Assembly (NCBI RefSeq): GCF_003144115.1
Contig: NW_020312020.1
Coordinates: 283,935-347,934 of the forward strand
Direction: 5' to 3'
Origin: Tilletiopsis washingtonensis
Taxonomy: Eukaryota; Basidiomycota; Exobasidiomycetes; Entylomatales
DNA length: 64,000 bases
In this document: piece by piece, positions 32,901 to 42,898 of the stretch
Layout of the letters: every line of letters begins with the position of its first letter
Numbering within the stretch: position 1 is the first letter of the stretch
The notes under the pieces: model-generated
What the model saw: only the letters and a program-made list of their open reading frames with translations
The model's database searches: none
What the model was told of the DNA's origin: nothing
Program-made: the position numbers and the translations under genes

Positions 32901-35214
32901 CAGCGCTTCTGGCGCGCTCCCTGGCGGCAAGACGCGCCTCGAGCTGCGCCATCTCACGATCGCGCGCCTCCTCCTCGAGCTCTTCACGTGCAGTGCGCTC
33001 GCGTCGCTCAAAGCTGTCCTCGCCGGCCTCCGCCTCGAACTCCTGCTGAGCCTGCTGCACGGCACTGAAGCGGCGAAACAGCTTGCGCGGCGACTCGTCG
33101 TCCCCATCCACAAATGAGACGAAGCTGCGGTTCGCCGACGGTATCCGGCGGCCAGAGAGGCGCAGCGGACTTGTCGCGCTCGGAGTGGGCGCACGAGCTC
33201 CACTCCGCGTGGCGAAGTGCGCCTCGCCGAGGGTGAGGCCAGACTCTTGGCCCTGCTCCTCGAGGTCGGAGCTGCCGCTCAAGTCCAGCTCTGCGTCGCG
33301 CTGCAGGCTGGCGTAGTCGTCGCTGGGCAGGCGCACGCCCTGTATCACCGCCAAGAAGTCGGGGCCCTCGCGCACGTAGTCTCTCCGCGGCGGCGGTGGC
33401 CCAGCGCCGAGCGGCTCATGCACGGGTGCGAAGCGCGCCTCTTCCTCCTCGCTGTGCGCAGAAGAGGAGTGCGCCGAGCCCGGCCGGTCGGCCAGCCGCA
33501 GGCGTTTCCGCTCGCGCTCGCGCTCCTCCTCCATGCGCTTCTCAGCCGCAGCTGCCGCTGCCCGCGCAGCCGCACGCGGGCTGTCCTCGCGCGCGCGCGT
33601 GATGCGAAAGGGCACGGCAGGCGGGAAGACGTTCTTGGTTCGCCCGGCAAAGAGGCTGAGCGGCGTGTTGGGCGCGCGAGGCGTCAGAGGGCCGCGACGC
33701 GGAGTGCCCTCGACGCCAGCCATGCCGAAGCCAAGCATGCGCGGCGCAGCTGCAAAGTCGGGCGAGCTGCCTGCGCGCGACGTGAAGGTAAACGGCCCGC
33801 TCGGTGCACGGCTCTGCACTCGCGAGGCCGGCGGCGAAGGCGATCTTGAAGGACCTGCCTGCGGAGGACTGACGCGCGCAAAAGAGCGTCTCGACTCGTG
33901 CTCGGGCGAGGCAACTTCGATAGTCGGGCCGGGCGGCGAGGCGCCACGAGCCTTGACCTCCTCGTTGCTGGACGCGGCGCTCTGTCTCGCTTCGGGCGTC
34001 GGCGTGCGCCACATGCTCTGCAGCTTCAGCGGCGTGAACATGTCGCCGCCGGCGCGCTCGACACCGCGGCCCTTGAGGTTCTTGGCCCACGCAGGCTTGA
34101 GGATGGGCGGCAGGCTCTCGGCCTGGCTGAGCTCAACGAACGTCTGCTCCACGTCGGGCTCCTTGGCCGTGCCAAAGTTGACCTCCTCCTCGTCGCTCGA
34201 GGACGAGCCCCGCTTGCTCTCGCGCGCGCCGAAGCCCACCTTGGCCCCACTGACCGAGCTGCCCTCACTCGCCTCGCTCGAGGCGCGGCGCGGCGCGGCA
34301 GTGCTCGGCGCAGTGCTGGTGCCGCCAGGCCCAAAGGCGCTCGCGCTCAGGGCATCACGGAAGCTGCCGCTCACGCCGCTCGAGCCCGTCACGATGCGAT
34401 CTGCCACTGCGGCGTCGTGCGACGGCACGCGGTTGGACGGACTGCTGGGCCCAGCGCGCAGCTTCGTCTCGAGCGAGGCGGCGCCCGGTCGGCGTGGCCC
34501 GTCGCTGCCTGCCAGCCCGAGGCGCACGGGCGGCCGCACCGTGCTGCCGGTGCCGCCTGTGTGGCCGCTGTCCGAGCTGGACAGCGCCAGATTGGCCGGC
34601 GGCGCCAGCGACTGGATCACCGGCGACGCGGGGTCCCACGACTCGGAGAGGTCCTCGAAGCCAGGCATGTTGCGCCACGCAGGCACGCCCGACTGCGGCG
34701 CTGGCGGCGCTTGCCGCTCGTCGTCCGGCGCAGCGACGGGCGAGCTTGGCCGCGGCACCTCGTGCGGCTGCAGAGGCGGCGACGCCGGCGCCCCTTCGCC
34801 GCGGCCTGGCAGCCCGAGGCCCAACCCCGAGCCGGGCGGCAGGCGCCCCGCGTTCATCATCGCGGCAGCATCGAGCGGCCGCCGCTGCGCATCGCCGACG
34901 AGCTCGCTGCGCAGCGCCGGCGCGGCGGCGTCGAGGCTCGGCAGCGAGTCGGGCGACGCGAGCGGCAGCGGCTCGGGCTGCAGCGCGGCCTGCTGCGGCG
35001 GCGGCGAGGCGGGCTGTGTGCCGAGCGGCGTCGAGGAGCGCGGCGTGTAGAGGTGCGGCGCCGCGGCCGGGCCGGCGCGTGCGGGCGCGGGCTGCGCGGC
35101 AAAGTCGAGGATGGAGATGTCCTGGGACGGGTAGCTGGATGTGCGGGTGGGCGAGGCCGGGCGCGGCGGCTGCACGGCCGCCGCCTGGCGCTCGGACGTG
35201 GCGGCGGCGGCCAT
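29907..35214 (-). CDS. NUD1: Spindle pole body scaffold Nud1/Cdc11 with C-terminal leucine-rich repeats
   Basis: Nud1 (budding yeast) and Cdc11 (fission yeast) anchor the mitotic-exit or septation-initiation kinases at the spindle pole body. Four exons (35214-31511, 31454-31383, 31327-31245, 31192-29907) give 1714 residues. Residues 1 to about 1200 are disordered, Ser/Pro/Arg-rich, and full of S/T-P sites, as expected of the phospho-regulated part. From about residue 1200 a leucine-rich repeat array starts (MDTIDLSGRRVESVVRIKEF; LETLDISHNDVEHL; LRELRADYNGVTSIAGIERL; LEHLNVSHNELLAV) and runs to the family's end motif, ALEWLDGVAIDEDEV. The three introns fall within the first repeats and keep the repeat phase. 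The start is the Met before AAAATSERQ. Upstream in-frame Mets lie in promoter-like sequence. It ends 137 bp from the DUF7721-like gene. Confidence 0.9.
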
Positions 35215-35841
35215 GCAGCGCGACGCGTCGAGAGAGGGAAGATGGAGCAGGAGAGAGGGGCAGGGGTCACGCCGGGTATGGGAACGGAGCAGCGCGCGAC
35301 GGGAGCATGGGAGTGGATCGGGTGAGTGGACGCAAGCCAAGGAGCGGCCGTCGCCGCTGAAGCCGGCTGGAGCTGAGGCATGCATCATGGAGAGCCGCAC
35401 CGCCGCCGCGGCCCTTGGAACGCGCCGTGCAGCGAGCCCTCGACGCGTTTCAGGGTGCAGCGCGGCCGATGGCTGCAAACGCAACCTCCCTCTTCGCGTG
35501 TACCATGAACCTGCAGCTGAGCTTTCAATGCTTCATCTGCTGTGATGTACACATCAGAGAGTGCGAAGGCGAGGGAGAGGCGAGGTGCCAGGTGTTGGCG
35601 TCACGTGACCCGACGCGTGTTTGTTGCGGAGTGATCTGGGTGACGCGCGCGGCGCGCCTGATGATGCTCCGTGTGCCTGGCCGGCGTGAGAACAGGCTTG
35701 CGCCGTTGAGCGACGCTCCTCGATGCCGACCGCCATCACCGCCTCTGCTCCATCTCAGCACATTCACAAGCCTCCGCCCACCGGCGCATACGCACCCACC
35801 TCTTCACCGCACTCGCCAGGCCGCGTCTGGCCAGCCACACC
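35215..35841. other. Divergent promoter between NUD1 and ASE1
   Basis: This is a 627-bp shared upstream region. The ASE1 side ends in a pyrimidine/CACC-rich leader (35740-35841). No repeated motif or RNA gene was found. Confidence 0.5.
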
Positions 35842-38464
35842 ATGGACGCCGCGGCGCTCAGCGCCCTGCTGGCGTCGTCGACGGCGACGCTGGCGCAGCT
35901 GCATGCCCGCCTCGGCGCGCCCGCCGAGGCGCTCGCCGCCTCCGTCGAGCAGCTGCGGCTGGCGCTGCAGCACGCCGTCGACGCACAGCTGGCACAGGCC
36001 GAGCAGGAGGTGCGCGCCGCCGAGCAGCGCTGCGCCGACCTGCAGCGCGAGGTGGCCGAGATGTATGCGGCGCTGGGCATGAAGGAGTCGGACGTGATGC
36101 AGAGCACGGAGCGCGTGAGTGGTGCAGCGTGCCATGCCTTGCCGCAGCTGCTCACACTTGCCGTGCAGCCGCTGCTCGCCCGCCTCAAGGACATGGAAGA
36201 GACGCTCAGGCACCTCAGCGCCGAGTACACGTCACGCTCGCAGAAGGCCGACGCGCTGCTCTCGCAAGTCACTGCCTACGCGCCGCTGCTGGGCTCCTTC
36301 ATGCCCAGCGTGCCCGAGACGCCGCAGCCGGCCTCGGAGACGGCGCCGATCCCGCTGCCCGCCTCGTACCTTGCCAGCCTGGCCACCGCGTTGCAGAATG
36401 CCGAGAGCGCACATGCCGAGCGCACCGCCGAGCTGCGCGCACATCTGCTTGCGATTCTGCAGCTCTGGTCTGAGCTGTGCGTGCTGCCGACGCTCATCGA
36501 TGCCGCTGGCCAGGTCACGTTCCAAGCGCGCATCCTGGGCCACCTGCGGCTGCGCGTGGTCGAGCCGCAGATCGCAGACACACCCTGGGAAGGCGCGTTT
36601 GAGTCGCTGGCCGACATTGGCGACCAGACGCTCTCGCCGCCCTCCTCGCCGACGACGCGCTCGCGGCCCTCGGGCCCTCTCGCGCCTCCGAGCCTGCAGC
36701 CCACGCACGCGCTCGAGCCGCATGCAGCGCACATCGAGGCTGCCGTGGCACTGCGCCAGAGCCTGGAGCAGGAGAAGAGCAAGCGCGAGCTGCGCATCCA
36801 GGAGCTGTACGACGAGCTGTACGCGTTGTGGGAGCGCTTCGGCGTGCCCGAGTCGGAGATGGAAGCGTTTGTGCTGGCCAACTCTGGCGCCACGGAGACG
36901 GCCATCGAGGCTGTGAGTTGCGCTTGCGGTCCCTTGCGCACGCCGGCTGACCCTGTGGCTGCAGTACGCATCCGAGCTGGCCAAGATGCGCGAGCTGAAG
37001 GCACAGCACATGGCCCTCTTCATCTCTGGCATCCGCGAGCGCATCGCGGCGGTCTGGGACGAGCTCTCACTCTCCACGCCGGAGCGACGACACGCTTTCC
37101 CGGCCTTCTTCCACGACCTGGACGACACGGGCACCGGCGTCGGCGTGGCGCCGACGGACCAGATCCTTGCGGAGCACGAGGGCTACGAGCATGTGGCGCG
37201 CAGCGAGCTGGAGCGCAAGGCGCCGCTGCTGCGCATGGTCGGCAAGTACCGCGCGCTGCTCGAAGAGGGCCTGGAGCTCGAGCGGGCGGCGGCAGACAAG
37301 GACCGTCTGAAGGGCAAGCGGGGCCGCCCCGGCGCGCTGCTCGAGGAGGAGAAGACGCGCAAGCGCCTCAAGACATTGAAGCCCAAGGTGAGTGTTGCGC
37401 TGTCATGCCTGAGGGCCTTGCGCTGACGCCACGCTCCGGATCAGCTCGAGGAGGAGCTCTTGCGCTCCATTCCGGTCTGGGAGGAAGAGACGGGGCGGCC
37501 GTTCATGATCGACGGTGCTCGCTTCGTCGAGGAGCTGCAGGCAGTCGTCGGCCAGGGTAGCGCCGCATCGAAGGTCGCTGCTGGCAAGGTGAGTGCATGT
37601 GACGCCCTTCTTCTGGCAGCGTAGGCTGATTTCTTGGCCTCACAGCGCGCGCGGACAATATCGACGTCGAGTGCTTCAAGCGCCGGCCCGCCTTTGAGCG
37701 CCTCTGCGCAAACAAACCGGGCCGGCTCTGCGACGCCCATGCGCGCCGTGCCCGCCTCGACGAAGAAGGCACGCACCGCGAGCGGCATGAGCAACGCCGG
37801 CAGTGTGCGGGCCACGCCGGCCACTGCCACACGGCGCCCGCCTGTTGCAGGCAGTGCCGCTCGGTCAGGCGTGCCCGTGTCGCAGGCGCGGCTAGCGAGC
37901 GCCTCGCAGGTGCCGTCGTCCAGCACCGGCGCAAAGGGCAGCTTTGGCTTTGCTGCTGCCACGCCGCGCGCCGCAAGCTCGACCCAGTTCAAGGCGACGG
38001 GCTTCCGACCACGGCCGTCGGCAGGCGGCGTCTTCGGAGGCGGTGCGACGATTCCGGCACGGGTGCCGCCTGGCAAGTGGGCAGCGATGGAGCCAGCCAG
38101 GTATCCGTCGCCCGGCCACGATGCTGGCGAGCGGCATGCCTCGGACCACAGCGTGGCCGCCAGCGATGCGACGACGCTCATCCACCGCGCCGTGCCTGCG
38201 CCGGCGCCACGACGAGGACCGCGGCCTTCTGCTTCGCTTGCCGACTCGCTTGCAGCCAGAGCGCACGGCGGCACCGCCTACACGCGGCCGTCGATGAGTG
38301 GCGCCGGCGATGCGCCCACCATCCGCTCCGTCTCCACCACGACGCTGCTCGCTGGCGAGGCACACGGCGCCTACTCGGCCGGTCCGAACTGGGCCGTGCT
38401 AGACGAGGACGAGGAGGAGGCCGAGTGGGACGTGCGCGCCGCACCTCAGGCCGGCTATGCCTGA
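35842..38464 (+). CDS. ASE1: Microtubule cross-linker Ase1 (PRC1/MAP65 family)
   Basis: Ase1/PRC1 cross-links antiparallel microtubules in the anaphase spindle midzone. Five exons (35842-36114, 36169-36912, 36965-37387, 37445-37588, 37646-38464) give 800 residues. The N-terminal coiled-coil dimerisation and rod regions run to about residue 330. The microtubule-binding spectrin-like domain follows, with RIAAVWDELSLS, LAEHEGYEHVARSELERKAP, KRGRPGALLEEEKTRKRLK and SIPVWEEETGRPFMIDGARF, all hallmark PRC1 features. The C-terminal 270 residues are basic and Ser/Thr-rich, matching the disordered regulatory tail that Cdk1 phosphorylates in known members. Intron 1 (54 nt) has no stop and is a multiple of three, so retention would add 18 residues in the coiled coil. 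Confidence 0.92.
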
Positions 38465-38958
38465 TTGCTTCCCACCCGCTCACTGCCTGCTCTCGCCCCT
38501 GCTTCTCCACTGCGCCTGTCCGCCGCCGCTGTACACTAAGATATCCCTCGCAAGATGCTTTCGACAGTTTGTTCGAATTGGGCAGACACGCTTCTGTACA
38601 TGGCCGGGGTGACGGAGCAGGGAGACGGGCGCGACAGCGGGTGGGAGCGCGGACCAGCCGTGGTTTGGGGCGAAGCACAGAAGGAGGCAAAGGCGCAGCT
38701 GTGGCGCGCGGAGACGGCAGACGGAGCAAAAAGAGAGTGTGGGGACGCCCGTGGTGGCGATGTGTGTGATGCGCGACTGGCGCACGAGAAAGACAGGAGC
38801 ATACGAAGGAGCAGGCACGCGCGGCAGCTTGTGTGGGCGCGCCGTGCGGAGAAGGCAGAAGGTTGCGAGAGGAGAGATGCGCGGGAGCAGCAGGGGTGAC
38901 GTGACACGGCGCAGAAGATAGATGCAGCAGAACGGAGCGGGATGCAGGCGGCCGAACA
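38465..38958. other. Convergent intergenic region, nothing recognised
   Basis: This is 494 bp between the stops of ASE1 and the four-TM gene. It is purine-rich on the plus strand (38600-38920). It probably consists of overlapping 3' untranslated regions. Confidence 0.45.
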
Positions 38959-40299
38959 TCATCGTGCCATCCACACGTCGCTGCCATTCGGCTTGCTGCC
39001 GTACGGCTGCTGCGTCTGCTGCGAGTGTTGCTGCTCGTAGCTGGGCCGTGCGTACTCGTCGACGTAGTCGTGGTGGAACGTGGCGATGTTGTCGACGGGC
39101 GGCTGCTGCACGTAGGCGCGCTGGCCGTACGGCGCCGGCTTGCTGTTGGCGCGTGCCGGCCGGTCGCCCGACATCTGGCGCTGCGGGCTCGGGCTGGCGG
39201 GCTGGCGGTACGACGTGTTGGCCTGCGCCTGCGGCGGCTGCTGCAGCGTCGGCGTCTGCGGCGCGGCGGAGAGCTGGGTGGTCTTGTAGTGCGCGTACTG
39301 GTCGTACTGCTGCTCGTACGCCATCGAGTTGCGGTTCGCCTGCTGCTGCTGCGTCTGCGCCGCCGAGCGTGCGGCGGGCTTGGAGCGCTGCTGGTTGCGC
39401 GTCTGCTGCTGGTACTGCTGCTGCAGCGAGGCGGTGCTCTGCGCGGCGCCGCCAAAGTCAAACGACGGCGCCTCGTGTGCGGAAGCCTCGGGTGTGCCGG
39501 GCGCCACGGGGTAGTTCTGGCGCTGGCGCACGCTGCGGTCGTCGTCGGCACTCCACGTCTGCTGCAGCGGCGTCGAGACCTGCGGGCGGCTGCCGTGCGC
39601 GCCGGGCGCGACCCACGAGTAGCGGTTCGTGTTGTGGGCGCCGGGCGTCAGCGATGAGCTCGTCGACGAGCGCGGCAGGCCGGGCGAGCCGGGCACGGAG
39701 AGCGTCGGCGAGCTGGGCGACGCGGGCAGGTCGGCGTGCGGCAGCAGCGACGTCGTCGAGAAGTGCGAGCTCTTCTCCCAGCTGCCCGGGCGTGCGCCGC
39801 CGTAGGGCGACGTGATGTACGGCGAGCCGCCCTTGCCGAGCGAGTCGCGCTCGGCCATGCTCTTGGCGGCGCGCGCCACCTGCACGGCGGCGAGCGCGAC
39901 GAAGATGCTGCACAGCGCGCCGAAGCCGCACACGGCAATGTTGTACGGTGTGAAGCCGCTGTTGGTGAAGAGGATGCCGAGCGTCGTGGCCTGGGCGACG
40001 AGCACGAGGAGCGCGGCGCCGCCGAGCAGCTTGCCGTGCAGCGCCGTGCGTGCGCCAAAGAGGCGCAGGCCGCGCGTAAAGGCGAGCACGGCGAGCACGA
40101 GCGTGTAGGCGCCCGTCAGCGCCAGCACGCTGCCGCTGATGATGAGGAACTTGAACGGCAGCGGGCCGTAGACCTCGGCCAGCTTGCCGCGCTCGTGCGG
40201 CGGCTCGCGGATGGCGATGAGCGTGCAGGCGCAGGCGCAGAGCAGGCCCGACGCGGCGACGGGCAGTGCCGCGCGCGTGGCGTACACGTGGCCGGGCAT
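38959..40299 (-). CDS. Four-TM membrane protein with a Gln-rich cytosolic tail
   Basis: A single exon encodes 446 residues. Four hydrophobic helices occupy the first 155 residues (ALPVAASGLLCACACTLIAI; FLIISGSVLALTGAYTLVLA; LLGGAALLVLVAQATTLGIL; IAVCGFGALCSIFVALAAVQ), a MARVEL- or Sur7-like arrangement that I cannot assign more closely. The remaining 290 residues are Ser/Pro-rich, then Gln/Tyr-rich (LQQQYQQQTRNQQRS; YEQQYDQYAHY), a prion-like composition. This suggests a plasma-membrane or eisosome-type protein with a disordered cytosolic tail, by inference from layout alone. The start Met directly precedes TM1. The in-frame Met at 40635 would add a basic, non-conserved leader and was rejected. 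Confidence 0.75.
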   Translation of the reverse strand: MPGHVYATRAALPVAASGLLCACACTLIAIREPPHERGKLAEVYGPLPFKFLIISGSVLALTGAYTLVLAVLAFTRGLRLFGARTALHGKLLGGAALLVLVAQATTLGILFTNSGFTPYNIAVCGFGALCSIFVALAAVQVARAAKSMAERDSLGKGGSPYITSPYGGARPGSWEKSSHFSTTSLLPHADLPASPSSPTLSVPGSPGLPRSSTSSSLTPGAHNTNRYSWVAPGAHGSRPQVSTPLQQTWSADDDRSVRQRQNYPVAPGTPEASAHEAPSFDFGGAAQSTASLQQQYQQQTRNQQRSKPAARSAAQTQQQQANRNSMAYEQQYDQYAHYKTTQLSAAPQTPTLQQPPQAQANTSYRQPASPSPQRQMSGDRPARANSKPAPYGQRAYVQQPPVDNIATFHHDYVDEYARPSYEQQHSQQTQQPYGSKPNGSDVWMAR

Positions 40300-40461
40300 G
40301 GCGGAGAGGAGGTCCAGAGGCAGAGAGAGAGAGCGCGAGCGAGAGAGCGAGAGGATGCGGCTAGCAAGGCGGCGGTGAAGGAGAGTGGGGGTGCGGCACG
40401 CGCAGGCGGAGAGGGGTATGGGAGACACACGGGAGCGGGACGGAGCGCGGCGAGACGGAGC

Positions 40462-40482
40462 GGGCTGGGGCTGGGGCTGGGG
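40462..40482 (+). other. Potential G-quadruplex (GGG-CT-GGGG x3)
   Basis: Four G tracts with 2-nt CT loops occupy 21 nt on the plus strand. They lie 163-183 bp upstream of the minus-strand four-TM gene, on its non-transcribed complement side. Two-nucleotide loops favour a stable quadruplex, but only in vitro data would show folding. Confidence 0.7.
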
Positions 40483-41525
40483 ATGGTGATGGAGCAGACG
40501 AGCGGCGCGGCGAGGACGAGGGATGTGTATCGCTGGCGGCACGGCGAGCGCGTCGCGGCGACGGCGCGCGGCAGCAGCAGCCGACAGAGAGCGCACCGCG
40601 GCGCGGAGCACCACCAGACCACCACCACGCCCCATCTCGCCGCCGTGCTCTCGCTTCGCTGCAGTGCGCGCGCTGCCTTCTGCGAGCGTGCATGCTGCAG
40701 CGGTGCGGCCTGCCCATCTCGCCTCGGACGATCACTTCGGGCAGGCAGCGGCAGACGCAGCGCATCAGTATGCGCGCCGAGGGGCGTGCGGGCCGGCGGA
40801 GTCGCCGTGTGCTTCGACAGAAGGCGCGGGCACGGCGCCGCAGCGCCAGCAGCGGCAGCAGCACGGCGGCTGGCAGCACGGCGGCGGCGGCGGCAGACCG
40901 GCGGGCAGCGGCACATGCCGACGGTGCGGTGCGGCTCAGCTGCTGCGATGGACTGCACCCGCTGCTTCGTCGCCCTCCCTATGCCTGCCCTCTGCTGCCC
41001 AGCACGCAGCAGCCCGACGGCACGGGACGCGGCGCCAGAACGCGGCCGCCGCACGCTACTGCACGCGTGCATGCTGCGGCACGCCTTCGCCCTCGCTGCT
41101 GCCGCTCACGCCTCGCACTCGTCCATCTCGCACATGCAGGGCCAGCCTTGGCGCAGTGGAACTCTCCGTCGTCAAGATTGCAGAAGCATGGCGAGCTCGA
41201 TCTCGCTCTCAATTCGAGGTGGATGCATGACGAGGTCGCCCCGGCTGCTCGGCTCGTCCGACGAGCCGCGGGGGCGTGGGTGTTGGTTGACGGCCAGCCA
41301 ACACAGACGCGTGGGGGCACGCGCGGCAAGGGACGAGTATGCGCGGGCAAAGGGGCGCGCGGTGGGTGAGATCGCGGCACCTCGGCAGGGCTCGCAAAAG
41401 CACCGAGGTGTGAGAGCAGGCCGAGGCGGCCCAAGTGCCGAGAAGGGCAGGCGGCAGCGCCCGGGCGGCGGCGTACCGCGGCGCAGTGCAGGACGCTCGG
41501 TGTTGTGCTCCTCGGCCGCAGCGCT

Positions 41526-41585
41526 GCACCTCGCGCACCTCCTGCGCAAGCTGTGGCGTTGCGCTGCATGAGGCGCGCGAGGTGC
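41526..41585. repeat. Nested inverted repeat, 60 nt
   Basis: The outer arms 41526-41536 and 41575-41585 (GCACCTCGCGC / GCGCGAGGTGC) are perfect 11-nt complements. Inside them CCTC pairs with GAGG, and GCGCAA (41544-41549) pairs with TTGCGC (41559-41564) around a 9-nt loop. It sits in the gene-poor region. GC-rich sequence raises the chance of such arms by coincidence. Confidence 0.65.
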
Positions 41586-42898
41586 GCGTGCCTGCACCTC
41601 GCTCCGCAGGGCTGGCGCGGATCGAGCGGAGGCAGGCCGAGGGCTCGGAGGGAGCGACGGCGAGCTGAGCAGCATGAGGCGCAGGCATGAAGGCGAAGAA
41701 CGAGCTCAAAGCACACTGCACAGCAAGCGTCGGCGAGAGAGAGCTCGGAAATGGCGTGCGGCCGCGAGTGCGGCGTCCATGCGCCGCAACGGCCGCTGGC
41801 AGGCGGCAGCACGCTTCGCAGCCGTTGCGTCGCTGCGAGCCGTTGCGGCAGCGAAGGCACAGGCCGCCGGCCGCCGGTCGACGCTGAGGCCGCTCAGCTG
41901 CGCTCCCCATACCGTCGACGCCGACTCTTCTCGGCGCGCGCGGGAAGGCACAGGGACCGTTGCGCTAGGGAGGCACGGGCGATGCCTATTCGCCGAGAAG
42001 CTTTCGTGGTCTGCTCGGCGCTGCGCAGGCGGCGCTCGAGACACTGGCCCACTCGTCTGGGCCAGCCTGTGCCTTTGTGCTTGTTCCCATGAAGGAGGCT
42101 CGTTCGCAGAGTGGCAGCGTCGATCAGTGTCCTCGACGCCAGGGACGACGCGCAAAGAGGGCGCTCGAGCCGCGTTCCAGCTCAGATCTTACAGCTCATG
42201 AGCACGCAAAGCCGAGGCGAGGTGCACCTGGATTTGCACTGGACGACACAATCCAGCACCGACGTGCTGCACCGCTATCACTCGGGAACACGAGGGTCGC
42301 GCCGGAGGCTCAACGCAGCGTCAGGATCAAGAATCGGATCCTCGCAACCGCCGCGCGTCGTCGAGGCAGAGCTTGGTTCGCGCCCGTCGTCTTGGCGCAT
42401 GCACTTCACCCGAGCGTGCACTCAGTGATTCCTGGAGGCGGATGGGCTCAAAATCAGCCTGCTCTCTATCTGTGCGTCCTCTTGGAGTCAAACGCATCAC
42501 GCGGCTTGCCGTAAAGGCGACGCATGGGGCCGACATCTGTGCGCGTTTGCAGAGCGTTGACCGTGATGCACGAGCCTCCCTCTTCCTCGCTCACATTCGC
42601 ACTTGCCTCCTTCAGAATACCAGCTTTGCTGCAGAAGCAATCAAGAGATAGTGTCTGACTGGTCACGAGGATCCATTAAAGATGGCACGCAGGCAGGCAG
42701 CCGTCAAGGCGCGGGGGCGCGTGCGCATAAGTGTGTGGCAGGGTGATGAGGTGGAACGAGAAGGGATGCTAGAGTGGGCGCGTGTCTCTGGCAGATATGA
42801 GCGGAAAGGAGATACAGATGATGAGGGTGGTCTACGGCAACAGAGAGACACAGCGACGAGAGAGAGAGGGGGATATATGGCCAGCCTAGGAGAGGCGC

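Larger units (their letters stand above)
40300..42898. other. 2.6-kb gene-poor region
   Basis: This is the longest gene-free stretch, lying between the starts of the four-TM gene and the end of kinesin-8. It contains a GA-rich leader (40315-40360), a G4-type run (40462-40482) and nested inverted repeats (41526-41585). No frame on either strand has family resemblance. A non-coding RNA or an unrecognised fast-evolving gene is possible. Confidence 0.45.

Noticed and set aside
33533-35325. Long plus-strand frames (up to 505 codons) opposite NUD1
   Set aside because: They are shadows of the low-complexity Nud1 N-terminal region and lack family resemblance or start context.
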